Positions 1 through 8,164 of a stretch of DNA of 30,814 nucleotides are shown here, piece by piece. Source of the stretch: an uncultured Collinsella sp. GTDB lineage: Bacteria; Actinomycetota; Coriobacteriia; Coriobacteriales; Coriobacteriaceae. Every line of letters starts with the position of its first letter. Position 1 is the stretch's first letter. Location: assembly GCA_900549025.1 (NCBI GenBank), contig URMZ01000023.1, forward strand, positions 1 to 30,814. The letters run 5' to 3'. The notes beneath the pieces were generated by a model. It made no database searches and had not been told where the DNA came from. It saw nothing but the letters and a program-made list of their open reading frames with translations. A program made the position numbers and the translations under genes.

Positions 1-8
1 ATGAACGA

Positions 9-52
9 GACTCGTGGCTGTGCGCGCAACGCGTACGCCACGGGTCTTTTTT
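9..52 (+). terminator. Terminator-like hairpin upstream of mntP
   Basis: GACTCGTGG (9-17) pairs with CCACGGGTC (38-46). The stem continues through TGTGCGC and GCGTACG with wobble pairs, and six T follow (47-52). The hairpin ends 53 nt before the mntP start. It could end an upstream gene outside the window, or be the expression platform of a manganese riboswitch, which commonly precedes mntP. The aptamer would lie outside the window, so this cannot be decided here. Confidence 0.65.
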
Positions 53-105
53 GTTACTCCCCCAAGAGGTACACGCGGGCCCGCCCGCAGAGAGGGAGCC
101 AGACT

Positions 106-684
106 ATGGGACTCGCAGAGCTTGTGTTGCTCGCTATCGGCCTTTCTATGGACGCTTTTGCCGTATCCATCTGCAAGGGCCTTGGCATGAAAAGGATCAA
201 CCTTAAGGTCGCCGTGATACTCGGCCTGTTCTTTGGCGGTTTCCAGGCCGGCATGCCCGTAATTGGGTGGGCCCTTGGTAGCCAGTTCATGGGCATCATC
301 AGCCCCATCGACCACTGGATCGCCTTTATCCTGCTCGCCTTTATCGGCGGCAAGATGCTGTGGGAAGCCTTTACTGAGGACGAGAACGAAGGCGACGGCA
401 AGGATGCCGAAAAGATCGACCTGGGCGAATATCTAATCCTTGCCATCGCCACCTCGATTGACGCGCTTGCCGTGGGCATCTCGTTTGCCGCGCTCTCGGT
501 CGATATCGTTCCCGCCGTGTCGCTCATTGGCATCACGACCTTTGTCTTCTCCGTTGCCGGCGTAGCGATCGGCCACACCTTTGGCGCGCGCTACGAAAAG
601 CCCGCCACCATCGTGGGTGGCGTCGTGCTCGTCCTCATCGGCCTCAAGATTTTGCTGGAGCATCTGGGGATTTTGGCGCTGTAA
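106..684 (+). CDS. mntP: Manganese exporter MntP
   Basis: A 192-residue inner-membrane protein of the MntP (DUF204) family, which exports Mn2+ to prevent manganese intoxication. Six hydrophobic segments are arranged as an internal duplication. Each half carries the family's membrane-embedded acidic motif: SMDAFAVSI near residue 17 and TSIDALAVGISFA near residue 120. A charged cytoplasmic loop (EDENEGDGKDAEK) separates the halves. The ATG at 106 is chosen because AGAGGGAG lies just upstream and the hydrophobic N terminus begins there; the longer in-frame reading to position 1 has no membrane character and crosses a terminator-like hairpin. Length matches the family. It is followed by a hairpin with a T-run, so it is probably transcribed alone. 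Family assignment is firm; the metal is inferred from the family. Confidence 0.93.
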   Translation: MGLAELVLLAIGLSMDAFAVSICKGLGMKRINLKVAVILGLFFGGFQAGMPVIGWALGSQFMGIISPIDHWIAFILLAFIGGKMLWEAFTEDENEGDGKDAEKIDLGEYLILAIATSIDALAVGISFAALSVDIVPAVSLIGITTFVFSVAGVAIGHTFGARYEKPATIVGGVVLVLIGLKILLEHLGILAL

Positions 685-713
685 AACACCCTTCAAAACT
701 AAACGTCCGGATG

Positions 714-746
714 AGGCCTCATGCAGAGTTTTGCATGAGGCCTTTT
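714..746 (+). terminator. mntP terminator, overlapping hipBA operator motif
   Basis: A perfect 12-bp inverted repeat, AGGCCTCATGCA (714-725) and TGCATGAGGCCT (732-743), with a 6-nt loop and a short T-run (743-746), follows mntP by 29 nt. The hairpin also contains the first copy of the TGCAGA-N-TTTTGCAT motif that recurs in the hipBA promoter, so the site may do two jobs. Confidence 0.6.
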
Positions 747-789
747 CATGCAGACTTTTGCATGTCATACTATGATGCAAAAGTCTGCA
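720..789 (+). promoter_or_regulatory. hipBA promoter/operator with three copies of one motif
   Basis: CATGCAGAGTTTTGCATG (720-737) and CATGCAGACTTTTGCATG (747-764) are direct repeats with one mismatch. TGCAGACTTTTGCAT (749-763) is then mirrored perfectly by ATGCAAAAGTCTGCA (775-789), 11 nt later. A good -10 hexamer, TATGAT (771-776), sits between the mirrored arms; no strong -35 is seen. HipB-type antitoxins repress their own operon through palindromic sites, so this is the expected autoregulatory operator. The binding protein is inferred. Confidence 0.6.
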
Positions 790-804
790 CGTTAGGAGAT
801 CGCC

Positions 805-1272
805 GTGGATACCCTTCCCATCACCACACCGCGCCAAGCTGGCATCTACGTGCGCCAGGCACGCGAGGCTCAGGGTCTCACCCGTGCCGCCCTCGCTAAT
901 AAGGCCGGTGTTTCGGAGCGTCTGCTCGCATCGCTCGAGCTAGGAGACGCCATCGGCATTCGACTCGACAAGTTGCTGGTGATTTTCGACGCTCTTGGAC
1001 TGGCGCTCGCAGCACAAGGAGATATAAGCAAAACGAAAAATGAGCACCCAGTCGACGCCCCGCATGCTGATCAACCTTGCAGCACCTCCAGACGCCATCA
1101 CGCCCAACGTCTTCATCATCGCAACCGTCGCAGCACAACCATTCCGGCTCTTGCAGATACCACCCTTACGTCCGAGCTCTACGACAGGGCCTTCGCCGAT
1201 TTCGCCATGTCCAATCTCGGAGTCTCGATTGCCGCAAACGCATCTAACCAAACCAAGCCCGAAGGGAAATAG
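805..1272 (+). CDS. hipB: HipB-like antitoxin, XRE helix-turn-helix
   Basis: A 155-residue protein. Residues about 8-65 form an XRE-family helix-turn-helix (GIYVRQAREAQGLTRAALA, then AGVSERLLASLELGD), as in HipB, the DNA-binding antitoxin that neutralises HipA and represses the operon. The start is the GTG at 805, preceded by TAGGAGAT; no ATG in frame is better placed. The protein is longer than classical HipB (about 90 residues): residues about 75-155 are polar and His/Arg/Thr-rich, ending in a segment with ELYDRAFADFAMSNLGVSI that may be the HipA-contacting tail. Its stop is 3 nt before the hipA start, so the pair is co-transcribed. The name rests on the domain plus the hipA neighbour. Confidence 0.8.
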   Translation: MDTLPITTPRQAGIYVRQAREAQGLTRAALANKAGVSERLLASLELGDAIGIRLDKLLVIFDALGLALAAQGDISKTKNEHPVDAPHADQPCSTSRRHHAQRLHHRNRRSTTIPALADTTLTSELYDRAFADFAMSNLGVSIAANASNQTKPEGK

Positions 1273-1275
1273 CCA

Positions 1276-2580
1276 ATGGCCAGAACATCACTTCGGACCA
1301 TTATTTGCGGCGTACCTGCGGGAACGCTCACGCAAGATGAGAACGGTCTTATCAGCTTTACCTACGATCATGACTATGACGGGCCAGCCCTATCGACCAA
1401 CATACCCGTATCAAATCGCACATACGGCCAACAGGTCATGAATCCGTACTTGTTTGGCCTTCTACCCGACAGCGAGGACCAACGAAAAGCGATTGCCGCC
1501 GAATTCAACGTTAGGCCCAACAATCCCGTTGCGTTGCTCAGCCATATCGGACTCGACTGTCCGGGCGGAGTGCAGTTTTGTGCCGAAGAAGATGCCGACG
1601 CCGTCCTGCATCGCGCTGGCGACTACCGCCCTATAGACGACCACGAAATTGCTCTCCGTCTCAAGTCGATCAGAGATGACCGCGATACATCGTGGATGGG
1701 TCTAGATGAAAGTTGGTCACTTGGAGGCAACCAGGGCAAGTTCGCGCTCGCGTTCATAAACGGCCGCTGGTGCGAATGCATGGGCTCCTCGCCCACGACG
1801 CATATTTTCAAAAATGGCGTTATCGGATTTAAACTCGAGGACCTCAATGAGTTTGTCTGCATGAAAAGCGCCCAGCGCGCCGGTATCGCAACGGCAAACG
1901 TCGAATATCGTATGTTTGAGGACGAACCTGCCCTCATTGTTGAGCGCTATGACCGCGTGAAAGTCAAAGACGGAACGATCAGGCGCCTACATCAAGAAGA
2001 CCTCTGTCAGGCACTTGGGGTGATGCCCGCCCAAAAGTACACAGCAGACGGCGGCCCGACCACCCGCGACATTCAAGAGCTCCTCGTAAATACGAGCCAC
2101 CATCAACTTAACCTGTATCTGTTTACGCAGATACTGTTCTTCAACGCCATTATCGGCGCACCGGATGCGCACGCGAAAAACTATTCCCTACTCCTTGGAA
2201 ACGACGGCGCAGCCATGATGGCTCGAATGTACGATGTCGCATCGGGGCTGGCATACGAGCGCATGCGCCGCCGGGCGCGTCTTGCCATGAGCGTTGGCGG
2301 CGAAAATCGTGTGGGGCGCATCGGTCCAGGCGCTATCCGCCAATACCACGGTATGGGAGACCCCGCGCTGGAGGCGACGCTCACCGATGCCGGGCTATCC
2401 GAGAAGTTTTGTTTTGCGGCCATGATGGACCTCGCCTACGAGGTGCCCATTTGCATGGAAGAGGTCATGGACGAATACGCCGACCTGCCCGGCATGACGG
2501 ACCTGCGCGAGCATATGCTCGGCCCTGTCCGCGAAAACTGCCAGCGCACCCTCGACCTCATCAAGGCGGATATGGGCTAG
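1276..2580 (+). CDS. hipA: HipA toxin, serine/threonine kinase
   Basis: 434 residues, the usual length. HipA kinases phosphorylate a tRNA synthetase (GltX for E. coli HipA), stalling translation and inducing dormancy. Visible landmarks are SLGGNQGKFAL near residue 149 (P-loop segment containing the autophosphorylated Ser), RLHQEDLCQALG near residue 237 (the HipA R-x-x-QED signature), DAHAKNYSLLL near residue 298 (catalytic loop with Asp and Asn) and YDVASG near residue 319 (metal-binding Asp). All key residues are present, so the kinase should be active. The ATG at 1276 follows the hipB stop by 3 nt with GAAGGGA as ribosome site. The N-terminal subdomain (about 1-90) is intact, so this is not a HipT/HipS split system. 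The GC of the pair looks slightly lower than its neighbours, compatible with transfer. Confidence 0.93.
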   Translation: MARTSLRTIICGVPAGTLTQDENGLISFTYDHDYDGPALSTNIPVSNRTYGQQVMNPYLFGLLPDSEDQRKAIAAEFNVRPNNPVALLSHIGLDCPGGVQFCAEEDADAVLHRAGDYRPIDDHEIALRLKSIRDDRDTSWMGLDESWSLGGNQGKFALAFINGRWCECMGSSPTTHIFKNGVIGFKLEDLNEFVCMKSAQRAGIATANVEYRMFEDEPALIVERYDRVKVKDGTIRRLHQEDLCQALGVMPAQKYTADGGPTTRDIQELLVNTSHHQLNLYLFTQILFFNAIIGAPDAHAKNYSLLLGNDGAAMMARMYDVASGLAYERMRRRARLAMSVGGENRVGRIGPGAIRQYHGMGDPALEATLTDAGLSEKFCFAAMMDLAYEVPICMEEVMDEYADLPGMTDLREHMLGPVRENCQRTLDLIKADMG

Positions 2581-2610
2581 GTGTCCGTAATCTCCCATTT
2601 CCCAAAAGAA

Positions 2611-2651
2611 GAGAGGGGACACCCGTCGCAAAAGCTCGGATGCCCCCTCTC
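2611..2651 (-). terminator. Terminator between convergent hipA and pepD
   Basis: GAGAGGGG (2611-2618) pairs with CCCCTCTC (2644-2651). Read on the minus strand, TTCTTTTGGG follows the stem, so it best serves pepD; it may also end the hipBA transcript. The loop is large (25 nt), which lowers confidence. Confidence 0.5.
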
Positions 2652-2706
2652 GTAATGTCATTTGCAATCTGCTAGCACGTGGCTCGGACTGCTGTTAGCG
2701 CGACCT

Positions 2707-4164
2707 TTACGCAGCGAGACGCTTGAGAACGTCGATGAGCAGCTCGTAGAAGCGCTCGGCAGAAGCGAGCTCCATGCTCTCGTCCGGGGTGTGGACATCG
2801 GAGAGCGTCGGGCCCACGGCGATGGCGTCCAGGCCGTGCAGGGCCTCGGCAAACAGGCCGCACTCAAGGCCGGCGTGAATGGACTCGATGCGCAGCTCGG
2901 AGCCAAAGAGCTCGCGATAGCTCTCGACAAAGACGTCGCGGACCGGCGAATGCTCGGCATAGCTCCAGCCGGGATACTCGAACTCAAACTTGGCGTCGAA
3001 GCCCAGGACATCGGCCAGCGTCTGCAGGCGGTCCTTGAACTCGTTCTGCAGCGAGGTGATCGAGGAGCGCGGGGACAGCATGATCTTGACCTCGTCGTCA
3101 GAAGTGGCAACCACACCGATGTTGGAGGAAACCTCCACGGAGCCGTCGGTGGCGACGTTGCGGCGAATCACACCGTTGGGGGCAAGACGCAGGGCGCGGA
3201 TGAGGGCAAGCGCGGACTTCTGGTCCATGGCCTCAACCTCGGCGTCGTCGGCAATCTCGACGGTGCAAGTAAAGCCGGGGTCGAAGACCTCGAGCTCGGC
3301 AGTGACGTCGGCGATGATGCCCTTTGCGATCTGGGCCGCGGCCTCGGCGGCAGCGTGGTCGGCGTAGACCAGAACAGCCTTGCACTCACGGTTGATGGCG
3401 TTGTCCTTGGTGCCGCCGTTAAAGCTAACGATGGCGGGCTCGCCGGCAACCATCAGGCGGTCGATGATGCGGGCCATGATGAGGTTGCCGTTGCCGCGCT
3501 CCAGGTTGATATCGCTGCCGGAGTGGCCGCCCAGCAGGCCGGAGATGTCGAGCGTGAGGGTGCTACCGGTCTTGTGCTCGCGCGCGATCGGGCAGGTGTA
3601 GGTAACGACGACGCCGCCGGCACAGCTGACGGTGGCAACGCCCTCTTCCTCGGAGTCAAGGTTGATCATGGTACGGGCGCTAATCTGGGACTTGTCGAGC
3701 GTCTCGGCGCCGACCAGGCCAGTCTCCTCGTCGGTGGTGAACACGCACTCGAGGGCCGGATGGGTAATCGAATCGTCGTTGAGCACGGTAAGCATAAGCG
3801 CGACGGCAATACCGTTGTCGGCGCCCAGAGTGGTGCCGTTAGCGGTGAGGACGCCGTCCTTGACGACCAGGTCGATACCATCGGTCGTAAAGTCGTGCTC
3901 AACGGAGCCCAACTTGTCGCACACCATATCGATGTGGCCCTGCAGCATCACGGTCGGGGCATTCTCGGCACCGGCAGATGCGGGCTTGCGAATGATGACG
4001 TTGTAGACCTCGTCCTGGTACACATCGAGACCGCGCTCCTTGGCAAACGCAACCAGGAAATCGCTGATGCCCTTCTCGTTGCCAGACCCACGGGGGATCG
4101 CGCTGACCTCCTCAAAGAAATGGAACAGCTGGGCGGGCTCGTAGCCGGTAATCTTGTAGTCCAT
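2707..4164 (-). CDS. pepD: Aminoacyl-histidine dipeptidase (M20C)
   Basis: A 485-residue cytoplasmic zinc dipeptidase of the PepD/Xaa-His dipeptidase family, which hydrolyses dipeptides such as carnosine and Cys-Gly for amino-acid recycling. Metal-site motifs appear in order: LQGHIDMVCDK near residue 74, LGADNGIAVALML near 112, TTDEETGLVGAE near 139 (general base Glu), GLLGGHSGSDIN near 210, and the C-terminal HTPDESM near 460. Length matches the family. The start ATG at 4164 is chosen because AAGGAGG lies 5-6 nt upstream; the longer reading has no family similarity. A promoter is visible 45-75 nt upstream, so it appears monocistronic, behind the toxin-antitoxin pair. Confidence 0.95.
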   Translation of the reverse strand: MDYKITGYEPAQLFHFFEEVSAIPRGSGNEKGISDFLVAFAKERGLDVYQDEVYNVIIRKPASAGAENAPTVMLQGHIDMVCDKLGSVEHDFTTDGIDLVVKDGVLTANGTTLGADNGIAVALMLTVLNDDSITHPALECVFTTDEETGLVGAETLDKSQISARTMINLDSEEEGVATVSCAGGVVVTYTCPIAREHKTGSTLTLDISGLLGGHSGSDINLERGNGNLIMARIIDRLMVAGEPAIVSFNGGTKDNAINRECKAVLVYADHAAAEAAAQIAKGIIADVTAELEVFDPGFTCTVEIADDAEVEAMDQKSALALIRALRLAPNGVIRRNVATDGSVEVSSNIGVVATSDDEVKIMLSPRSSITSLQNEFKDRLQTLADVLGFDAKFEFEYPGWSYAEHSPVRDVFVESYRELFGSELRIESIHAGLECGLFAEALHGLDAIAVGPTLSDVHTPDESMELASAERFYELLIDVLKRLAA

Positions 4165-4208
4165 GGTGCCTCCTTGGCGCAACTGGTTAGACAGTAAGAC
4201 ATGCGACT

Positions 4209-4237
4209 TGTATATTCCCAGACTTTGCGTGCATAAA
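4209..4237 (-). promoter_or_regulatory. Probable pepD promoter
   Basis: On the minus strand, -35 TTTATG (4237-4232), a 17-nt spacer, and -10 TATACA (4214-4209). The distance to the pepD ATG (4164) leaves a leader of about 38 nt. Hexamers are reasonable but not consensus. Confidence 0.45.
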
Positions 4238-4312
4238 CCAGTCGAAAACGCCGAGCGCCCTCGCATCATCGGCTAACGGCGAGGAAACGCCACTTTATCA
4301 AGATAAAGCATG

Positions 4313-4840
4313 TTAGACGGGCCGTGCCGAAGGGACGTTGGACCCTTCAACCAACTTCAACGCCTGTTGAACATTAATGCATACACCATTGGTATGTTTG
4401 ATGAGATTTTTGTCCTCTGTCACGACGTAATCGGCATCAATGCGATTGGCGACGCCCAGCATCAGGTCGTCCTCAAAGTCGTTGTGATGATACTTGAACA
4501 CAAAGGAGTCGAAGACCTCGTCTGCACCGACCGAGGCAATAATCGACTTTTGCCGAATCAGGCGAACACACGCCCACGCTGTCTCGTCGGCACCGGCGAT
4601 GGCTTCGGGAGTGAGAGCCCCCTCACGGCGGGCGTCGGCCTTCATCGTCCTTCCCAGAATGTAATAAACGTCTTTGACAGACAGGGAGGACGAGAAGAGG
4701 ACGATATCCTCCGCTTCCGCCGCGCGAGAAAGGAGCTCGACTATCGACCTGGTCGCATTCGTACGAGCGAGAAAGTAATCTAGCCAGACGTTCGTGTCGA
4801 TCAACAGCTTGAGCACACGTTTCGTTCCAACGCCGCTCAT
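4313..4840 (-). CDS. PIN-domain toxin, VapC-like RNase
   Basis: A 175-residue PIN-domain protein, the Mg2+-dependent ribonuclease fold of VapC toxins. LLIDTNVWLDYF at residues 12-23 gives the first catalytic Asp (D15), and DFEDDLMLGVA followed by DADYVVTEDKNL near residues 132-155 supplies the remaining acidic residues and the closing strand. Its ATG (4840) overlaps the antitoxin TGA stop as ATGA, the arrangement of translationally coupled toxin-antitoxin pairs; a TTG 12 nt upstream is the alternative start. It is longer than typical VapC (about 130) because of an inserted helical region around residues 55-110. The RNA target cannot be told from sequence. Confidence 0.82.
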   Translation of the reverse strand: MSGVGTKRVLKLLIDTNVWLDYFLARTNATRSIVELLSRAAEAEDIVLFSSSLSVKDVYYILGRTMKADARREGALTPEAIAGADETAWACVRLIRQKSIIASVGADEVFDSFVFKYHHNDFEDDLMLGVANRIDADYVVTEDKNLIKHTNGVCINVQQALKLVEGSNVPSARPV

Positions 4841-5205
4841 AATTCGATCCAATCGCTGAATCTCTCGCTCATCATTTGATCGTATAACTCGTCGTAATCA
4901 AAGGCTTCATCGGGGCTCGGCCTCTGAATCGAGAACCGCTCATAAAAATTCGAAATTAACGCAGCCCCTTCCGAGACGCGGGACGAACTCGCCTTCGATC
5001 GTATGTCGTCAGGCAGGACTTCGTCATCATTCTTTTTTGCGACGGGCATATGACCGTTCTCGGTCAAGTACTGCCACAGCTCCCTCACAGCTTGTGACGG
5101 CGTCATGCCAATATGAGTCAGTACGGCGTCTCCCGCCTCTTTGAGCTGGCGATCTATACGCACGTTCATCTGAACTGGCCGCGTGTCGAGTATTGATGTA
5201 GGCAT
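4837..5205 (-). CDS. RelB/DinJ-like antitoxin
   Basis: 122 residues. Residues 1-50 contain a ribbon-helix-helix of RelB/DinJ type (VQMNVRIDRQLKEAGDAVLTHIGMTPSQAVRELWQYL), which would bind the operator as a dimer. The acidic, flexible C-terminal half (DEVLPDDIRSKASS, then DEAFDYDELYDQMM) is the likely toxin-neutralising arm. The ATG at 5205 is supported by AAAGGAG upstream. It overlaps the toxin start by 4 nt. RelB/DinJ antitoxins usually pair with RelE/YafQ-fold toxins; here the partner is a PIN protein, so the pair is a hybrid of familiar parts. The GC looks lower than in neighbouring clpC, suggesting acquisition. Confidence 0.8.
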   Translation of the reverse strand: MPTSILDTRPVQMNVRIDRQLKEAGDAVLTHIGMTPSQAVRELWQYLTENGHMPVAKKNDDEVLPDDIRSKASSSRVSEGAALISNFYERFSIQRPSPDEAFDYDELYDQMMSERFSDWIEL

Positions 5206-5217
5206 ATCAACTCCTTT

Positions 5218-5246
5218 GCTATACTGAATCTCAATTTCAGTATAGC
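5218..5246 (-). promoter_or_regulatory. Operator and promoter of the PIN/RelB-like pair
   Basis: A perfect 11-bp inverted repeat, GCTATACTGAA (5218-5228) and TTCAGTATAGC (5236-5246), with a 7-nt spacer, lies 13 nt upstream of the antitoxin ATG. Both arms contain a -10-like TATACT/AGTATA, so antitoxin binding would block the promoter. This is the typical autoregulation design for ribbon-helix-helix antitoxins. Confidence 0.7.
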
Positions 5247-5274
5247 ACGGCAGATTGAAGAACATTTCAATAGA

Positions 5275-5309
5275 AACGGGGGCGCCTCCTTATCGGAAAC
5301 GCCCCCGTT
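5275..5309 (-). terminator. clpC terminator
   Basis: AACGGGGGCG (5275-5284) and CGCCCCCGTT (5300-5309) form a perfect 10-bp stem 20 nt after the clpC stop. On the minus strand it is followed by TTTCTATTG, a modest U-tract. Confidence 0.75.
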
Positions 5310-5329
5310 ACACAAGGTATGTTTAATCC

Positions 5330-7972
5330 CTACAGCGCGCCGGAACCGGCTTGCATCATGCCGCCGGGGCCCGAGGTCACGCCGCCGCTCACGGGCGCGG
5401 CGTTGCCGGTGTGCGGTGCCGCCGGGGCGGTATCGCCACCGAGCGTGCCCGCCGGACGCGGTGCCGGGATCTCGCCCGTGCCGTGGCTAAAGACAAACTT
5501 GCCATCGGCCACGTCGCACAGGACGGTATCGCCCTCGCCCCACTCGCCGGCCAGAAGCTCCTCGGACAGCGGGTCCTCGATGAGCTTTTGGATGGCACGG
5601 CGCAGCGGACGCGCACCGTTGGTGAGGTCGGTGCCCTCGGCCACGATCTTGTCATAGGCCGCATCGGTGAGCTTGATGTTCATGCCGTTGACAATCAAAC
5701 GCTGACGCAGGTCGTCCACCAGCAGGTGCGCGATCTTGGTGAGATTCTCGCCCGAGAGCTTCTGGAACACCACGATGTCGTCGATACGGTTGAGCAGCTC
5801 GGGGCGGAACAGGCGCTTGAGCTCGCCCATCGCGCGACCACGGATCTCACTCGACGTGAGACCCTGCTCGCCGGTGGTGCCAAAGCCAACGCTCGCATCC
5901 TGCGCAATCTCGCGGGCGCCCACGTTGGACGTCATGATGATCACGGTGTTGCGGAAGTCGACCGTCTTGCCCTGGCTATCGGTCAGGCGGCCCTCCTCCA
6001 GCACCTGCAGCAAGATGTTGAAGATATCGGGGTGCGCCTTCTCGATCTCGTCGAATAGCACGACCGAGTACGGGTGACGACGAACGGCCTTGGTGAGCTG
6101 GCCGCCCTCGTCGTGACCGACGTAACCAGGAGGGCTACCGATGAGCTTGGAGACCTCGAACTCGCTGCCGAACTCGGACATGTCGAAGCTGATGAGCGCA
6201 TCCTTGCTGCCAAAGAGGTACTCGGCGAGCGTCTTGGCGAGCTCGGTCTTGCCCGTGCCGGTGGGACCCAGGAAGATAAAGCTGCCGCCGGGGCGGCGCG
6301 GATCCTTGAGCGGCGATCGACTGCGGCGCACGGCCTTGGCAACTGCCTCGACAGCCTCGTCCTGACCGATGATGCGCGTCTTGAGCACGCTTTCGGCTTG
6401 CAGCAGGCGACGGCTCTCGCTCTCGGTAAGCGAAGACACCGGCACGCCCGAAGTCACGGACACGATGTCGGCGATCTGGGAGACATCGATGGTGAGCGGG
6501 CTGGCGTCGAGCTCGGCGGTCCAGGCGGCCTTGGCCTCGGCGAGCTCAATCTCGGCGGCCTTCTGCTGCTCGGTGATCTCGGCGGCCTTGTTCATGTCGT
6601 CGCTCTCGGTGGCCTCCTGCGCGGCGGCCTTAAGCTCCTCCACGCGATGCTCGGCCTCACGCACCGGCTCGGGCGCACGATTCGCGGCGATGCGAGCGCG
6701 GGCACCGGCCTCGTCAATGAGGTCGATGGCCTTATCGGGCAGGAAGCGATCCTGGATGTAGCGGTTGGAAAGGTTCGCGGCAGCCTCGATAGCACCCTGC
6801 GTATAGCGCACATGGTGATGCTCCTCGTAGCGCGGCTTGAGCGCGGTCAGGATCTTGACCGTGTCCTCGACGCTCGGCTCCTCGACATCGATGGTCTGGA
6901 AGCGACGCTCGAAGGCCGGGTCCTTGGTGAGGTACTTGCGGAATTCCTCGGCCGTGGTGGCGCCGATAATCTGGAAGGCGCCGCGCGCAAGCACGGGCTT
7001 GAGCATGGAGCTCGCGTCGATGGAACCCTCGGCAGAACCGGCACCGATGATGGTGTGCATCTCGTCGATAAACAGGATGACGTCATCGGCCTCGGTGGCC
7101 TCCTGGATCACGTTCTTGAGGCGCTCCTCAAACTCGCCGCGATACTTGGCGCCCGCCACGAGGCCCGGCAGGTCGAGCGTCCAGATATTCTGGTTCATGA
7201 GGTTCTCGGGCACGTTGCCGGCTGCAATCTGCTGAGCCAGGCCCTCGACGATGGCCGTCTTGCCCACGCCGGGGTCGCCCAGAATGAGCGGGTTGTTCTT
7301 GGTGCGGCGCGAAAGAATTTCCATCATACGCTGGACTTCCTTTTCGCGACCAATTACAGGGTCGAGCTCGCCGTCGCGCGCCTTCTGCGTGAGGTTGGTC
7401 GCGAACTGCTTAAGCGTATCGGTGCCACTCCCCTTTTGCTGAGAGGCATCCGAGCCGCTAAAGAACGGCAGGCCCGCACCGGGACGACCAGCACCGGCGC
7501 CGGCGAGCGGACGCTTCTTGTCCTGGTCCTTGGCGGTGAGTTTCTCGATAGCCTTTTTGATGGAGGCGGACGACACACCCAGGCGCATGAGGATGTCCAT
7601 GGCCATGCCGTTGCCCTCTTCGACGATGCCGATCAGCAAGTGCTCGGTCGACACGTAGGTCTGGTTGTTCTCACGCGCCACGCGGAATGAACGCTCCATC
7701 ACGCTAATGACGAGCGGCGTAAAGGCGAGCTTGGCCGCCTCGGTCTCCTCACTGGGCTCGGGAACCGTGGTCTGGACCTCTTTGAGAGTATCCATGATGT
7801 CATCGTAGGAGATGTCGAGTGAACGCAGTGCCTCGGCGGCAATGCCCTCGTCCTCCTTGGCAAGCGCGAGCAGCAGGTGCTCGGTGCCCACCTTATTTGA
7901 ATGAAGATCGAGCGCCTCTTGCTTGGCCATGGACATGACCTTACGCGCGCGATCGGTAAATCTATCTAACAT
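5330..7972 (-). CDS. clpC: ATP-dependent Clp protease ATPase subunit ClpC
   Basis: An 880-residue class I Hsp100 unfoldase that feeds substrates to ClpP. Domains in order: double Clp_N repeat (residues 1-145, with GTEHLLLAL and STEHLLIGI), a Gly/Pro linker, AAA1 with Walker A GDPGVGKT (about 229) and Walker B VILFIDE (about 299), a coiled ClpC-type middle domain (about 420-480, [14 protein letters not shown]), AAA2 with GPTGTGKTE (about 570) and [13 protein letters not shown] (about 639), and the ClpP-docking loop VGFG (about 696). The last 50 residues are a Pro/Gly/Ala/Thr-rich tail not seen in Bacillus ClpC. The ATG at 7972 begins [12 protein letters not shown], the family N terminus, with TAAGGAAA upstream. 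No ctsR/mcsA/mcsB genes lie beside it, consistent with an actinobacterial rather than a Bacillus clpC context. Confidence 0.97.
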   Translation of the reverse strand: MLDRFTDRARKVMSMAKQEALDLHSNKVGTEHLLLALAKEDEGIAAEALRSLDISYDDIMDTLKEVQTTVPEPSEETEAAKLAFTPLVISVMERSFRVARENNQTYVSTEHLLIGIVEEGNGMAMDILMRLGVSSASIKKAIEKLTAKDQDKKRPLAGAGAGRPGAGLPFFSGSDASQQKGSGTDTLKQFATNLTQKARDGELDPVIGREKEVQRMMEILSRRTKNNPLILGDPGVGKTAIVEGLAQQIAAGNVPENLMNQNIWTLDLPGLVAGAKYRGEFEERLKNVIQEATEADDVILFIDEMHTIIGAGSAEGSIDASSMLKPVLARGAFQIIGATTAEEFRKYLTKDPAFERRFQTIDVEEPSVEDTVKILTALKPRYEEHHHVRYTQGAIEAAANLSNRYIQDRFLPDKAIDLIDEAGARARIAANRAPEPVREAEHRVEELKAAAQEATESDDMNKAAEITEQQKAAEIELAEAKAAWTAELDASPLTIDVSQIADIVSVTSGVPVSSLTESESRRLLQAESVLKTRIIGQDEAVEAVAKAVRRSRSPLKDPRRPGGSFIFLGPTGTGKTELAKTLAEYLFGSKDALISFDMSEFGSEFEVSKLIGSPPGYVGHDEGGQLTKAVRRHPYSVVLFDEIEKAHPDIFNILLQVLEEGRLTDSQGKTVDFRNTVIIMTSNVGAREIAQDASVGFGTTGEQGLTSSEIRGRAMGELKRLFRPELLNRIDDIVVFQKLSGENLTKIAHLLVDDLRQRLIVNGMNIKLTDAAYDKIVAEGTDLTNGARPLRRAIQKLIEDPLSEELLAGEWGEGDTVLCDVADGKFVFSHGTGEIPAPRPAGTLGGDTAPAAPHTGNAAPVSGGVTSGPGGMMQAGSGAL

Positions 7973-8003
7973 GCTCGTTTCCTTACATGAGTTCATCGAA
8001 ATC

Positions 8004-8027
8004 AAAACGCCCGCCCGTCGGCGGCGC
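8004..8027 (-). promoter_or_regulatory. GC-rich hairpin with T-run in the clpC leader
   Basis: On the minus strand a GC-rich imperfect stem (GCGCCGCC and GGGCGGGCG) is followed by TTTTGATT, 30 nt before the clpC start. The stem has mismatches, so it is only a possible attenuator. No CIRCE, HAIR or CtsR-type operator was found nearby. Confidence 0.3.
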
Positions 8028-8112
8028 TTTTGTCTCTTTACCCACAGGTTGTCTATGTTAACAGCTGGAGGAATATCTATAAACCCGGCTCACATGAATG
8101 CAGGTTATGACC

Positions 8113-8138
8113 GCATCGCGGGACTCACCGCGCGATGC
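8113..8138 (-). repeat. Inverted repeat after tetR
   Basis: GCATCGCG (8113-8120) and CGCGATGC (8131-8138) form a perfect 8-bp stem with a 10-nt loop, 27 nt past the tetR stop. No T-run follows, so it is not a canonical terminator. It lies in a stretch that resembles the 3' end of tetR. Confidence 0.45.
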
Positions 8139-8164
8139 GCGACAGGCGCCCCGCAAGAGAAACC

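Noticed and set aside
1..105. Extending mntP to position 1
   Set aside because: The added 35 residues are not membrane-like, cross a terminator hairpin, and a good ribosome site precedes the ATG at 106.
4837..5265. A longer antitoxin starting at 5265
   Set aside because: The extension would translate the inverted-repeat operator, and the ATG at 5205 has a strong AAAGGAG site.
8004..8160. A heat-shock operator (CIRCE, HAIR or CtsR type) upstream of clpC
   Set aside because: I looked for the known consensus shapes and found only an imperfect GC-rich hairpin and a repeat linked to tetR.
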